This document shows, one piece after another, positions 9,181-19,096 of a DNA stretch of 64,000 nucleotides (its first letter is position 1; every line of letters begins with the position of its first letter). The stretch comes from Saprospirales bacterium GYS_P2D. GTDB taxonomy: Bacteria > Bacteroidota > Bacteroidia > Chitinophagales > Saprospiraceae. Location of the stretch: assembly GCA_009833045.1 (NCBI GenBank), contig WUUP01000010.1:62001-126000 (forward strand). Reading direction: 5' to 3'. The notes below the pieces were generated by a model, which was not told where the DNA came from, ran no database searches, and saw nothing but the letters and a program-made list of their open reading frames with translations. The translations under genes and the position numbers were made by a program.

Positions 9181-10962
9181 ATGGCGAAAGAAAAAGCTAA
9201 AGCAAAAATCACCAAACAATCACTCAAGTCAGCCTTGAGTATTTTCCGTTTCATACGTCCTTATCAAGGCTATTTTTACGGTGCTATCAGTCTACTCGTC
9301 ATAGGTAGTATCTTGATGATGATCATCATGGGTATCCCTGGTGAGATGGTCAATGCAGCTACCGGAGGTGAGGCGAGATTTCCATATGATTTGAATACTT
9401 GGGGCTTAATCATGCTGGTAGTATTAGCAGCGAGAGCCTTATTGTCTTTTGTGCAGACTGTCCTTTTTGCTAATGTCAGTGAGAGAGGAATGGCCGACGT
9501 GCGCAGAGAGCTTTATAATCGGCTCATCAGTCAGCGCATGGACTATTTTGAGCAATTCAGAGTAGGAGAGTTAACCAGCAGAATTACGGCAGATGTAGAG
9601 CAGCTACAAAGTGTTTTTTCGATCACTTTGGCGGAGTTTATCAGACAGGTGTTGATCTTAATATTTGGTATATCAGTCTTGGCCTATTTGATGCCCAAGC
9701 TTTTCGTAGTCATGCTGATGGTGATACCTGTAGTCGTTGTATTGGCGATGATATTTGGACGGTACATTCGGAAGCTATCTAAAAAGCGACAGGCACAGCT
9801 CGCTGATACTAATACAATCGTAGAAGAGACCTTGCATAGTTTTACAGTTGTTAAGGCTTTCGCCAATGAGTTTTTTGAGTCTAAGCGATACTCCGATAGC
9901 ATAGAGAAAATGGTAGGTATATCTCTGAAATTCGCTCAGGTTAGAGGCTTGTTCTTTGCCTTCATTATCTTTCTATTATTTGGTAGTATTCTATTCATAT
10001 TATGGCAGGGTGCCTTCATGGTACAAAATGGAGATATGGAGGCAGGAAGTCTACTTTCATTCGTCATCTATACTGTGATGATCGGAGGAGCAATCGCCAG
10101 TTTGGGTAATCTATATACTACTATTGCCGCAGCATTGGGGGCTACAGAGCGGGTCAAAGAGATCCTTGAGCGGCCAGTAGAAGTAGAAATAGCTGATCAC
10201 TCTGAGACCGTCAATATATTGGGTAAGATAAAGTTTGACAACGTGCGCTTTTCGTACCCGTCAAGATCTGATGTTCCTATACTCAAAGGGGTGTCACTGG
10301 ATATAGATCCAGGCCGAAAAATCGCTCTCGTCGGGCAAAGTGGTAGTGGTAAGTCTACTATAATACGTCTCTTGATGCAATTTTATGATCTTGATGCTGG
10401 TGAAATATATATTGATGATAAGCCTCTATCGGCTTACAATCTTACCGCATACAGAAACAATATAGGACTTGTTCCGCAGGAGGTTATTCTATTCGGTGGA
10501 ACTATCAAGGAGAATCTCCTATATGGGAATCCTAATGCTACACATGAAGAAATCAAACAAGCTGCTATCAAATCAAATAGCTGGGATTTTATCAAGAGTT
10601 TTCCTGACGGCCTTGAGACGATAGTCGGGGAGCGAGGGGTCAAACTCTCCGGTGGACAAAAGCAACGAATAGCAATAGCTCGAACAATACTTAAGGATCC
10701 GGCGATCCTGTTATTAGATGAGGCGACCTCTTCTCTCGATGCTGAGTCAGAGCGAGTAGTACAAGATGCTATGGACAAGTTGATGGAAGGTCGTACATCC
10801 ATCATCATAGCACATCGCTTAGCCACTATTAAGAATGTGGATCAGATCTATGTATTGGACGAAGGTCAGATTGTTGAGCATGGTACTCATCTCGAGCTGA
10901 CCGAGCGATCTGAAGGAGTCTATAAAAAATTAGCTGCCTTACAATTTGACCTAAAAGCATAA
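9181..10962 (+). CDS. ABC exporter, fused permease and ATPase (MsbA/BmrA type)
   Basis: Homodimeric ABC exporter half-transporter, 593 residues. About six membrane helices (roughly residues 30-310) precede a nucleotide-binding domain with Walker A GQSGSGKST (385-393, K391), signature LSGGQKQR (from 489), Walker B ILLLDEA (D513, E514) and the H-loop in IIIAHRLATI. The family exports lipids or hydrophobic drugs; MsbA flips lipid A. No diagnostic substrate feature is visible. Because LptD-like and MurB genes are nearby, an envelope-lipid role is possible but unproven. The stop codon is 2 bases before the next start, so the small barrel protein gene is probably co-transcribed. Confidence 0.9.
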   Translation: MAKEKAKAKITKQSLKSALSIFRFIRPYQGYFYGAISLLVIGSILMMIIMGIPGEMVNAATGGEARFPYDLNTWGLIMLVVLAARALLSFVQTVLFANVSERGMADVRRELYNRLISQRMDYFEQFRVGELTSRITADVEQLQSVFSITLAEFIRQVLILIFGISVLAYLMPKLFVVMLMVIPVVVVLAMIFGRYIRKLSKKRQAQLADTNTIVEETLHSFTVVKAFANEFFESKRYSDSIEKMVGISLKFAQVRGLFFAFIIFLLFGSILFILWQGAFMVQNGDMEAGSLLSFVIYTVMIGGAIASLGNLYTTIAAALGATERVKEILERPVEVEIADHSETVNILGKIKFDNVRFSYPSRSDVPILKGVSLDIDPGRKIALVGQSGSGKSTIIRLLMQFYDLDAGEIYIDDKPLSAYNLTAYRNNIGLVPQEVILFGGTIKENLLYGNPNATHEEIKQAAIKSNSWDFIKSFPDGLETIVGERGVKLSGGQKQRIAIARTILKDPAILLLDEATSSLDAESERVVQDAMDKLMEGRTSIIIAHRLATIKNVDQIYVLDEGQIVEHGTHLELTERSEGVYKKLAALQFDLKA

Positions 10963-10964
10963 CT

Positions 10965-11585
10965 ATGAAAGTATCTGTAATCTATAGTATTTTATTCTTG
11001 ATCATTTTGGGTACGATCGATCTATCAGGGCAGATAGGCTATGGGCTTACCGCCAAAACTGAGCTATATAGTCGATATAAGAATCCACCAGATAATATCT
11101 CTCCTGATGCTGCAGGTAGCGCTTTGTTGAATATAGGATTAGGTCCCAAGCTTTGGTTTGGTGGTCGTCATGTGAGCTTTTCTCCTGAGGCAGCTGTAGT
11201 ATTTTCGCCTTTTGCTTTGAGTACAGGTGAGTTTAAAGGGCTTGGAGCTGTGAGTTTTCCGATTATGGGGAAGCTCCATTTTCTGGGTATGACCAATTTT
11301 AATAATGACGGAAAGTTTGGCTTTGCTTTGGGTGGAGGTATTCAGTACACTCGTACTGAGCTTTTTGGACTCAAAAATTCATTAGAAGAAAAAGGAGTCG
11401 AAAGAAAATACTTTAAAACTTACGTAGTAGAGGCAGACTTTGGCTTTGGGATCAGTGGATTTAGTTTGCACGGTTTAGTGAGGTATGGCTTTAATAATGA
11501 TACTGATGCCAATACTATAAGCGTAGGCATAGGTTATGATTTTAATATTCCAGTGTTACGAGAAAACATCGATCCAGAGTTTTAG
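10965..11585 (+). CDS. Secreted hypothetical protein, probable small outer-membrane barrel
   Basis: 206 residues with a signal peptide (MKVSVIYSILFLIILGTIDLSG). The rest alternates hydrophobic and polar residues with many Gly and aromatic residues (GLGPKLWFGG, FGFALGGGIQYT, FGFGISGFSLHGLVRYGF), which is typical of an 8-10-stranded outer-membrane barrel of the OMP_b-brl kind. No named family was recognised. It lies 2 bases after the ABC exporter and 66 bases before the annotated murB start, so the three are likely one transcript. Confidence 0.6.
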   Translation: MKVSVIYSILFLIILGTIDLSGQIGYGLTAKTELYSRYKNPPDNISPDAAGSALLNIGLGPKLWFGGRHVSFSPEAAVVFSPFALSTGEFKGLGAVSFPIMGKLHFLGMTNFNNDGKFGFALGGGIQYTRTELFGLKNSLEEKGVERKYFKTYVVEADFGFGISGFSLHGLVRYGFNNDTDANTISVGIGYDFNIPVLRENIDPEF

Positions 11586-11651
11586 CATATTTATATAAAC
11601 TATCTGATCATCAAGTCATTACGCTCATTCCATACGTTTCAGACAGATCAT

Positions 11652-12608
11652 TTGGCTCGAGAGATACACATAGCGTCTACTCGGTCAGAGATGATCGATC
11701 TGCTAAGATCTCATCCAGAGAGCCTGGTCATAGGAGGAGGTAGTAATATGCTATTCACTCAGGATCAAGATAGAGATGTGATAGTCATCAATACTAAGGG
11801 AAAACAACTGATAGAAGAATCTGAATCTTACGTAGATATCCAGATAGAAGCGGGTGAAGCGTGGCACGATCTGGTGATGTGGGCAGTAAGTCAAGGCTAC
11901 GGAGGAATAGAGAATATGGCACTCATACCAGGCAAATGTGGTGCTGCTCCCATGCAGAATATCGGAGCCTATGGTCGTGAGATCAAAGACGTATTCGTAG
12001 CATTAGAAGCTTATGACAAGGTAAATGATTCTGTGTTTTCCTTGAATAATGAAGAGTGTGAATTTGGCTATCGAGATAGCATCTTTAAGAATGCACTGAG
12101 AGATAAAGCGGTGATACTGTCGATCACTCTCCGTCTCACTAAAGATGGATATCATCTACTGAATACTTCCTATGGCGCTATCGAACAACGCCTCGAATCA
12201 AAAAGAAAGAGTTTACATCCGACTATCCAAGATATCGCTGAGGCAGTCATCGAGATTCGCCAGTCAAAATTGCCCGATCCTACTCAGCTCCCCAATGCTG
12301 GTAGTTTTTTCAAAAATCCAATCCTCGAGAGAACTCAAGTAGAAGAATTGCTACTCACTTATCCTGATATGCCTAATTATGTGGTGGATGCTGACTATAT
12401 GAAGCTCCCAGCGGGGTGGCTGATCGATAGAGCGGGGTGGAGAGGTCGCCGTATAGGTGATGTCGGTACCTATGAGCACCAAGCCCTCGTGCTGGTCAAT
12501 CATGGTAGTCCATCAGGGCAAAATATTATTGATTTCGCTCGTCAGATCCAAAAGTCAGTTTATGACAAATATGGAGTGGAAATAGAACCTGAGGTCAATA
12601 TATACTGA
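11652..12608 (+). CDS. murB: UDP-N-acetylenolpyruvoylglucosamine reductase MurB
   Basis: Flavoenzyme that reduces UDP-GlcNAc-enolpyruvate with NADPH to UDP-MurNAc in peptidoglycan precursor synthesis. FAD-binding motif VIGGGSNMLF, then MQNIGAYGREI, the catalytic serine in NAGSFFKNP, and the C-terminal catalytic Glu in EIEPEV. The TTG at 11652 is the only ATG/GTG/TTG in frame upstream of the FAD motif. However, the frame stays open back to 11586 and encodes SLRSFHTFQTDHLA, which matches the conserved MurB N-terminus (usually NTFG or HTFG plus I/V). The real start is therefore probably upstream at an ATC, CTG, ATA or ATT codon between 11589 and 11610, unless a base is wrong. It converges on the MCE gene with only 2 bases between stop codons. 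Confidence 0.92.
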   Translation: MAREIHIASTRSEMIDLLRSHPESLVIGGGSNMLFTQDQDRDVIVINTKGKQLIEESESYVDIQIEAGEAWHDLVMWAVSQGYGGIENMALIPGKCGAAPMQNIGAYGREIKDVFVALEAYDKVNDSVFSLNNEECEFGYRDSIFKNALRDKAVILSITLRLTKDGYHLLNTSYGAIEQRLESKRKSLHPTIQDIAEAVIEIRQSKLPDPTQLPNAGSFFKNPILERTQVEELLLTYPDMPNYVVDADYMKLPAGWLIDRAGWRGRRIGDVGTYEHQALVLVNHGSPSGQNIIDFARQIQKSVYDKYGVEIEPEVNIY

Positions 12609-12610
12609 CC

Positions 12611-13705
12611 TTAATTTTCTTTATCATTATTCATAGGCTCTTCCTCGTATGCTGGATCTTCTTCTGGATAGGTATATGCATTTCCTTTTCTACCGAATAC
12701 TGACAGTCTGACATAGCGCTTAGGATTGAGTCTGAGGTCTTGGAGGAGCAGTGCCAAGTGCTTTGAGGTTTCCTCCAGATTATTATAGATTTCTGGATCA
12801 TTGATGAGCTTGCCCACAGATCCTTCTCCATTTTCAATCTTAGCTAATAGTTCATTCACATTGTCAAAAGAAAGGCTTGCTTGATCAACGGTTTCTTGCA
12901 AATCTTTGAGTAGAGCGTTGGTATTGTCAAAAGTCTCACTTGTTTTGCCCAGTGTAGTACCGAGATCAGCATCTACGAGTTGCTGTGACAGCGTAGAGAA
13001 GTTACCTATCATGCCTTCCAGATCGTCATTGGTATTTGCCAGTGATGTACTGACTACCGCCATATTTTCGATAGTGGTGTTTAGATTTTTATAAGATGTA
13101 CGCATGAGTGCATCGAGATTAGCAGTAAGTGATGCCAGATTGCTCATCGATTCTTCGAGACTTTGGATGCTATTGCTTACAGCATTATTTGAGTCTTCTC
13201 CAGTTAGCTTAGACAGTAGCGTGTCGATTATAGGCCCAGCTTCTGACTTTAGAGTAGCCATTTGATTTTGGAGGCCGCCAGTACCTAATATTGCTTCGAT
13301 GACACCTCTTGTGCCAGGCGTGAGAAAATCGCCATTTTCGGCACAGTCAGCTCCAGAACAAGCTTTGTCGTAATCTAAAATTATTTTCTTCGAACCCACC
13401 AGACTATTATCAGCAGCTAAGAGTGCTTTGGCATCCTTTGGTACCTTCCAGTCTCCTTGTATATCAAAAGTGATAATCATGTTTTTGACATTCTCAGGAT
13501 CGAGCGAAATATTAGATACGGTGCCTACGACAAATCCGTTAATCTCAACTGGTGCAGCAGGTTTAAGACCTTCTATATTTTGATATACTGTCTTATAGGT
13601 ATTCCCCTTGCTCAGTACATTTTTCCCTTTGAGATATTGATATCCCAAGATAGCACCAGCAATGGCGATGAGACTGATAATACCGAGCTTTAATTCTTTT
13701 GACAT
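12611..13705 (-). CDS. MCE/MlaD-family lipid-transport substrate-binding protein
   Basis: 364-residue inner-membrane-anchored periplasmic protein. One N-terminal helix (about 8-25) is followed by a single MCE domain (about 35-120: YKTVYQNIEGLKPAAPVEIN then GTVSNISL). A long helical, Ser/Asn/Leu-rich region (about 150-330) follows, then an acidic tail. MCE proteins form hexameric rings that shuttle phospholipids between membranes together with an MlaE/MlaF ABC transporter; those partners are not in this window. It lies 30 bases downstream of the amidase gene on the same strand, so the two are likely co-transcribed. Confidence 0.85.
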   Translation of the reverse strand: MSKELKLGIISLIAIAGAILGYQYLKGKNVLSKGNTYKTVYQNIEGLKPAAPVEINGFVVGTVSNISLDPENVKNMIITFDIQGDWKVPKDAKALLAADNSLVGSKKIILDYDKACSGADCAENGDFLTPGTRGVIEAILGTGGLQNQMATLKSEAGPIIDTLLSKLTGEDSNNAVSNSIQSLEESMSNLASLTANLDALMRTSYKNLNTTIENMAVVSTSLANTNDDLEGMIGNFSTLSQQLVDADLGTTLGKTSETFDNTNALLKDLQETVDQASLSFDNVNELLAKIENGEGSVGKLINDPEIYNNLEETSKHLALLLQDLRLNPKRYVRLSVFGRKGNAYTYPEEDPAYEEEPMNNDKEN

Positions 13706-13735
13706 AGCTTCATTTTGGCTAAAAGGAGTGCAAAT

Positions 13736-14896
13736 TTATAACTTAATACGTATGTCGCCTTGATATGCTACCACAAATGCACCATTCAATCCTTTCTCTC
13801 TTAAGTTTTGTCGTGCAGCCACTGCTTCTGAGAGGTTTTCATACTTACCATACAGATATTTATAGGATTCTTTTTCTTTCTTTTCTCCGATGTTATCTAG
13901 AGTAGAAAGTATCGGATGTTCTTCTATTCGTATAGCTTGCGTCATGGATGCTACCTGAACGCTATAAGTCACGTTTGTGTTCATTTGGGTGACCTCACTT
14001 ATTGGATTTGTTTTCATTACCTTATCATCCTCTTTTTGTCGAGGGCTATCAATTAGATTGATAGTTTCTTTGACTGGATTATTCGTATTGGCTATGATAT
14101 CTGTTTCTTGCTTTGTGTGGGCGTATCTTTTTATACCCTCAGCGATGCTATAGCTGATTTTGAGTATGCCTTCTTGACTGAGTAGGTACTGTTCGTTTTC
14201 AGGATGAGATATGAATGCCGTCTCTACTAATATACTGGGCATAGTGGCTTGACGTAAGATTAAGAATCCAGCCTGCTTTACACCTCGATTTACCAGTGGT
14301 GTTTGACTTCCTATTTTGTCTTGTATCATTCCGGCTATTTCTACACTTTCTCGGAGATGCGCATTTTGGATGGCGGCCAATAGAATGTGCCCCTCGATAG
14401 AGTATGGATCAAATCCATCGTAATTAGACTTATAATCTGACTCCAGGAGTATGGCTGCGTTTTCTCTTTTAGCGACATCGAGATTTTCTTTTGATGAGTG
14501 TAGACCCATCACGAATGTCTCTGCGCCTCGTGCTCTTGTACTTTTTGCCACGCTATTGCAATGTATTGATACGAATAAATCAGCTTGAGCGGAATTAGCT
14601 ATTTTGACTCGATCGTGTAATGGGATGAATACGTCGTTGTCACGAGTATAAATTACTTCTATATGATTATCATACTGTAGGATGCCTCCCAATGTCAGAG
14701 CAATATTCAAGGCTATATCTTTCTCGTACGATCTACTCCCTACGGCACCACTATCATGGCCGCCATGACCAGCATCGATGACCACCTTAAATTTGCTAAT
14801 ACTCTGTGAATGGCCACCAAGGCTCCAGAGTGTAAGCAACAGCATGAAAAATGATTTCGTTATCTTTTGAAATATTGCCTGATTCATTAGATCCAT
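13736..14896 (-). CDS. N-acetylmuramoyl-L-alanine amidase with C-terminal SPOR-like domain
   Basis: Zinc amidase (Amidase_3, AmiC type) that cuts the amide bond between MurNAc and L-Ala in peptidoglycan, 386 residues. Signal peptide (FFMLLLTLWSLGGHSQ). Zinc motif VIDAGHGGHDSGAVG (H44), E58, the second histidine in SIHCNS, and the catalytic Glu in ILVETAFISHPENE. A linker is followed by a C-terminal SPOR-like segment (YSVQVAS near 300, then LREKGLNGAFVVAY), which binds denuded septal glycan. A second ATG three codons inside (14887) is an equally good start. The gene lies upstream of the MCE gene and is divergent from the LptD-like gene, so the locus is dedicated to the cell envelope. Confidence 0.9.
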   Translation of the reverse strand: MDLMNQAIFQKITKSFFMLLLTLWSLGGHSQSISKFKVVIDAGHGGHDSGAVGSRSYEKDIALNIALTLGGILQYDNHIEVIYTRDNDVFIPLHDRVKIANSAQADLFVSIHCNSVAKSTRARGAETFVMGLHSSKENLDVAKRENAAILLESDYKSNYDGFDPYSIEGHILLAAIQNAHLRESVEIAGMIQDKIGSQTPLVNRGVKQAGFLILRQATMPSILVETAFISHPENEQYLLSQEGILKISYSIAEGIKRYAHTKQETDIIANTNNPVKETINLIDSPRQKEDDKVMKTNPISEVTQMNTNVTYSVQVASMTQAIRIEEHPILSTLDNIGEKKEKESYKYLYGKYENLSEAVAARQNLREKGLNGAFVVAYQGDIRIKL

Positions 14897-15017
14897 ATTT
14901 TTGCAATCTTTCTGCTAATTATAATAGTACTTTGTGTGCTGTTTGTATTTGACCACATGATATACAGTATCATACATATTAGTACTTTTACAAATATATA
15001 TCAAACATTGCATAGCA

Positions 15018-17750
15018 TTGGGATTTAAGAGCTATACCATATGTCTTAGTGCCATATTAATGTGTGTGCACATGTTTGGACAGTCAGCTGATAGTCTGGT
15101 GGTCAGTCCTATGGTCATAGATACCACCCCTCCAGCGATAGACAGTGCTAAGTACAGACTGCAGAGCGAGCGTCCAGCTGAGTCGTTTGGTGGAGGGCCT
15201 ACGCCAAAAGGCATATCAAGTCAATTGACTTCTGATCAATCACAAGCTGACGCAGGTAGACCTCAGACTGGCACAGCTACCATTGGTGGCGATCCGCTCA
15301 AATATGGTGCTAAGGATTCGAGCTTTCTGGATATAGTCAATCAAGAACTACACCTTTATGGAGAGGCTTTTGTCACTTTTCAGGAGTTTGAAGTGAAGGC
15401 TGATTATATCTTGCTCGACCTCACTACTAATGAAGTAAAGGCAGCCAGGAGAAGTAAGTCTACGCCTAAAACTACCTTCTCCTCAGGCGAGCAAAATGTG
15501 TCTGCGGAGGAGATCAGGTTTAATATTGATAGCCAAAAAGGAATCGTCTACGGAGCGAATATCATCCAAAACAATCTATATGTACATGGAGCTACGACCA
15601 AATTCGTCCGCTCAGGAGATGACAGTCTACATATAGAGGATGTGATCTATAATCGGAATGCCCTCATCACTACTTGTGATCATGAGCATCCGCACTGGGG
15701 TATCCGTACGAGTAAGCTGAAATTCATACCTGATAGGCTGGCTGTCATAGGGCCGTCCAATATAGAGCTGGCCGGTGTGCCGACTCCTTTAGTGATGCCT
15801 TTTGCATTCGCTCCATTGATGAATTTTAATAATGCAGCTTCAGGATTGATTTTTCCTACTGACCCATTTTATCAGTCTCCTGATTTGGGATTGGGTGTGA
15901 GGGGCTTGGGCTATTATTTCGCCCTGAGCGAATATGCTGATCTCAGTGTACGAACAGATCTCTATACTCGGGGATCTTGGGCAATCACGACTAATACTAA
16001 CTATAAGAAACGATATAAGTATACTGGTGCAGTGAATCTTAGTTTCTCTAAGCAGCTCAGAAATGTAGCTGGGCAAATAGAGCCGAATGTCCAAAACTCT
16101 TACTCGATCACGATCAATCATAATCAGGATAGTAAAGCACATCCTTTTAGGACCGTAGGCGGTTCTTTGAGATTCACCGTGAATGACTATGATCGTAGGA
16201 ACTATCAAGATGCGCAGTCCCAGCTAAATAGTCAGATCAATTCCAATTTTAGTTACAACTATAAACTTTCAGATGTATGGAATTTTTCTACTGCCATATC
16301 GCACAGTCAGAACACACTAAATAGGAGTATCAACTTTACACTCCCTGACGTGAAACTAAGAATGAAGCGTATTTTCCCATTTAAGCGAAAGCAAAGTATC
16401 AATGATGAAAAATGGTACGAAAAAATCAATATGCAGTATAGCGGTCAAATGCAGAACAAAGTGAGTACCGTGGATACGCTTCTCTTTACTCAGGAGACTT
16501 TAGAAAGTTTTCGGGCTGGAGTGACGCATCAGATTGATGCAGGTGCTTCTTATAATCTTTTTGATTATTTCACTTTTAATACGACTGCTAACTATGATGA
16601 ATTTTGGTATATGCAGACCCATGAGTTAGGTCGTGATTCGCTCGGGCAGATTGATAGTGAAGTAGTGTCTGGGTTCAAACCATTGAGAGAGATGTCTATA
16701 GGTGCCAATGTGACAACTAATATTTTCGGGACAATTCAATTTAAAAAAGGTTGGTTGAGAGGGCTACGTCATCAGATTCGACCATCAGTAGGTTTGAGCT
16801 ACAGGCCTTCGACGGAGGGATATTACGAGTATTTTGATCTGGATCCGAATTCTGCGATTGACGAATTAGTCAGGTACAATCCCTTCAGTCCTGATAATCC
16901 TTTTGACAATACTGATAATGAAACGCTGTATACCAACAATAGTCTCAATCAAGGAGGTATGTCCATTAATTATAGTCTGAATAACACCTTTGAGGGGAAG
17001 TATTATAGCAAGAAAGATAGTTCAGAGAAAAAATTTAAAATATTCAACTCTGTGAATCTTGGAGGTAACTATAATCTTCAAGCGGATTCACTCAATTGGT
17101 CTACTATCAGCCTCAGTGCCAATGCTAATATTCTTAAAAATGTATCTACTCTCTCGATATCAGGCACTCTGGATCCCTATAATGAAGTGTCGACAGGTGG
17201 ATCTGGTAGACGTATCAATACGACCATGTGGGCTTCAGATAAGAAGCTATTTAGGCTTGACGCCCTCACTTTGAACTTATCTACTCGCTTTACACTGGAG
17301 GATTTGCGTGACTGGTTAGTCTATGGGGGTGAGGCGCCAAAGACTAATAATGCTCGTAATCCAAGGAGCAAAAATGAGCATCCAGAGCTCTTCAGTTGGT
17401 TTGAAGGAGCTCGTATACAGCATATTTTCAGATTAGCCTATAAAAGTGACGGTGACGATCGATCATGGGAGGTAGGTACTCATAGTATACAGCTCACCAC
17501 AGGCAATATCCCTCTGACGGATAAATGGGGAATGAGTGTAGGAAACCTATCGTATGATATCAAAAACAAGCGTTGGGTATATCCGTCTTTCACTTTAAAT
17601 CGTGATTTGCACTGTTGGCAGATGAGTATCAGTTGGCAACCTCAGGCGGATACATATTCTTTTTTTATAGGCGTGAAAGCAGCTCCATTCTCTGACTTCT
17701 TAAAGTATCAAAGTGGACGCACGGCATTCGATGCGAGCTTTATTCGTTAG
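15018..17750 (+). CDS. LptD-like LPS-assembly outer-membrane protein
   Basis: 910-residue outer-membrane protein of the LptD/OstA kind found in Bacteroidota, which inserts lipopolysaccharide into the outer leaflet. It starts at TTG: this gives a signal peptide (MGFKSYTICLSAILMCVHMFG), whereas the first ATG falls inside the hydrophobic core. Residues about 90-240 form an OstA-like beta-jellyroll (LHLYGEAFVTFQEFEVKAD, AEEIRFNIDSQKGIVYGA). The remaining ~650 residues are beta-barrel, rich in Asn, Tyr and Ser with alternating hydrophobicity. The last 11 bases overlap the convergent metalloprotease gene. The 121-base divergent gap to the amidase gene presumably holds both promoters. Confidence 0.82.
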   Translation: MGFKSYTICLSAILMCVHMFGQSADSLVVSPMVIDTTPPAIDSAKYRLQSERPAESFGGGPTPKGISSQLTSDQSQADAGRPQTGTATIGGDPLKYGAKDSSFLDIVNQELHLYGEAFVTFQEFEVKADYILLDLTTNEVKAARRSKSTPKTTFSSGEQNVSAEEIRFNIDSQKGIVYGANIIQNNLYVHGATTKFVRSGDDSLHIEDVIYNRNALITTCDHEHPHWGIRTSKLKFIPDRLAVIGPSNIELAGVPTPLVMPFAFAPLMNFNNAASGLIFPTDPFYQSPDLGLGVRGLGYYFALSEYADLSVRTDLYTRGSWAITTNTNYKKRYKYTGAVNLSFSKQLRNVAGQIEPNVQNSYSITINHNQDSKAHPFRTVGGSLRFTVNDYDRRNYQDAQSQLNSQINSNFSYNYKLSDVWNFSTAISHSQNTLNRSINFTLPDVKLRMKRIFPFKRKQSINDEKWYEKINMQYSGQMQNKVSTVDTLLFTQETLESFRAGVTHQIDAGASYNLFDYFTFNTTANYDEFWYMQTHELGRDSLGQIDSEVVSGFKPLREMSIGANVTTNIFGTIQFKKGWLRGLRHQIRPSVGLSYRPSTEGYYEYFDLDPNSAIDELVRYNPFSPDNPFDNTDNETLYTNNSLNQGGMSINYSLNNTFEGKYYSKKDSSEKKFKIFNSVNLGGNYNLQADSLNWSTISLSANANILKNVSTLSISGTLDPYNEVSTGGSGRRINTTMWASDKKLFRLDALTLNLSTRFTLEDLRDWLVYGGEAPKTNNARNPRSKNEHPELFSWFEGARIQHIFRLAYKSDGDDRSWEVGTHSIQLTTGNIPLTDKWGMSVGNLSYDIKNKRWVYPSFTLNRDLHCWQMSISWQPQADTYSFFIGVKAAPFSDFLKYQSGRTAFDASFIR

Positions 17751-18942
17751 CGTGTATATATATTTTCTGTGCAGTAGACTGACCTTCGTATTCCATCGTG
17801 AGTATGTAGACCCCGCTTTGATATGATTTGCTATCTATTAGATGTACACTGAGGGCATTTTGACGCTCTGTCCATATATGCCGACCTTGTATATCATAGA
17901 GTCTCAAGGTGTAATTGATCTCTGGTAAGAAACTCAAGTTAATCTGTACTCCAAATGGTGTCTGTCTGATCAATGCAACCTCTAATGGTGCAGGAGGTAT
18001 CGGAGTAGCATCGCTACAGATACCACTACTTATTAATTCATACCTATATCTGAATAGGGCATCTATCATTCGATCAGTCTGCCCCTGAGTAAAATACCAC
18101 ATACATTCGTCATCCAGGAAATTCATGAAATTGTGCACCATATCTCTACTGCCGCAGCTGCTCTTGCTCCCCATGACACAGCCAAAATACGCTTCACCCT
18201 GTCGTGGAGTGTCATCGACCATGTCTCCTTCATTAAAACAACTAATGGTCTTACCCCATAGATGATCGAGATTCAGATAGTGGCCTATTTCATGAGTCAA
18301 GGTCCTGCCGAGATTAAATGGATAGTCTGAGTCTGGTCGTGATCCTACCACTTTAAAATCCAACTCAATCCCATCTTCTCCTTCAGGTACTTCTGGATCA
18401 TTGGGGAAAGTGGCTTTGCCTATGATTTCATCAGTACGGGCGCTGACCCATACATTGAGATATCTGTCGGTATCCCATGCATCCACTCCTCCGAGATCAC
18501 TGTGTTTGATATGAGACTTTCTTGATTCTGTGCCTATGATCCCTCCGATAGCAGGTGTCGAGGAGTAGATACGATTGATACCATTAGAGGGATGACCTTC
18601 AGGATCTTCTTGAGCTAGACAAAACGAAATATTCACATTGCCCACATCCCTTTGAAATTCCTTTGGCACATTAATGATATCAACATTATTACCGTTGAAA
18701 TCATCATTCAGTACTTGTATTTGTGAAAATATGAGTTCGTCGGGTAGGTTTTCTTCGATGTCATGCCAGAGTATGTGAAATACAACAGGTATGGTGATAT
18801 CATTTCTGGGATAAGCAGATAGCTGAGTAGGGGAGAAGTCAATAGGGCTCATACTGCCACAGTGCGTCTGGCTATGAGATACTATAGGTAGTATCAATAG
18901 AAAGCAGCACGAGAAGCAAGTATTTAAGTATTTTGACAACAT
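17740..18942 (-). CDS. Secreted M43-family (cytophagalysin-like) zinc metalloprotease with T9SS-type C-terminal domain
   Basis: Extracellular metalloendopeptidase, 400 residues. Signal peptide (LLILPIVSHSQ). Extended zinc site HEIGHYLNLDH gives ligands H217, H221 and H227 with catalytic E218, followed by W229-G230. The Met-turn is NFMNFLDD (M273), typical of metzincins of family M43. Cysteines around 235-280 probably form the usual disulfides. Residues about 320-400 form a type A C-terminal sorting domain (LRLYDIQGRHIW, SGVYILTMEYEG, QKIYIHAN), which routes proteins through the type IX secretion system and anchors them at the surface. The gene stands alone; its 3' end overlaps the LptD-like gene. 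Confidence 0.88.
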   Translation of the reverse strand: MLSKYLNTCFSCCFLLILPIVSHSQTHCGSMSPIDFSPTQLSAYPRNDITIPVVFHILWHDIEENLPDELIFSQIQVLNDDFNGNNVDIINVPKEFQRDVGNVNISFCLAQEDPEGHPSNGINRIYSSTPAIGGIIGTESRKSHIKHSDLGGVDAWDTDRYLNVWVSARTDEIIGKATFPNDPEVPEGEDGIELDFKVVGSRPDSDYPFNLGRTLTHEIGHYLNLDHLWGKTISCFNEGDMVDDTPRQGEAYFGCVMGSKSSCGSRDMVHNFMNFLDDECMWYFTQGQTDRMIDALFRYRYELISSGICSDATPIPPAPLEVALIRQTPFGVQINLSFLPEINYTLRLYDIQGRHIWTERQNALSVHLIDSKSYQSGVYILTMEYEGQSTAQKIYIHANE

Positions 18943-19096
18943 TGACTATTATGGCCTCTTAAGATAATAATTCTTATGATCATTGGTTCGGTTAGAATTG
19001 AGTTTTGCATTTTTTTGATGTTTGTCAATAAAACCACATATTGAATTTTATCATATATGATTTAATTTTATCACCTTTGTCACTACGAATTTAACT

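Noticed and set aside
14957-14973. ATGATA-TACAG-TATCAT inverted repeat between the amidase and lptD-like genes as an operator
   Set aside because: Short and very AT-rich; expected by chance in such a region and not supported by a second copy.
14991-14998. TATATTTG on the minus strand as the amidase promoter
   Set aside because: It lies ~95 bases before the gene without a -33 partner, and TA-rich matches are common here.
19069-19076. CACCTTTG as the -7 element of thyA
   Set aside because: It departs from TAnnTTTG, and the nearest TTG is 28 bases upstream, outside the accepted spacing.
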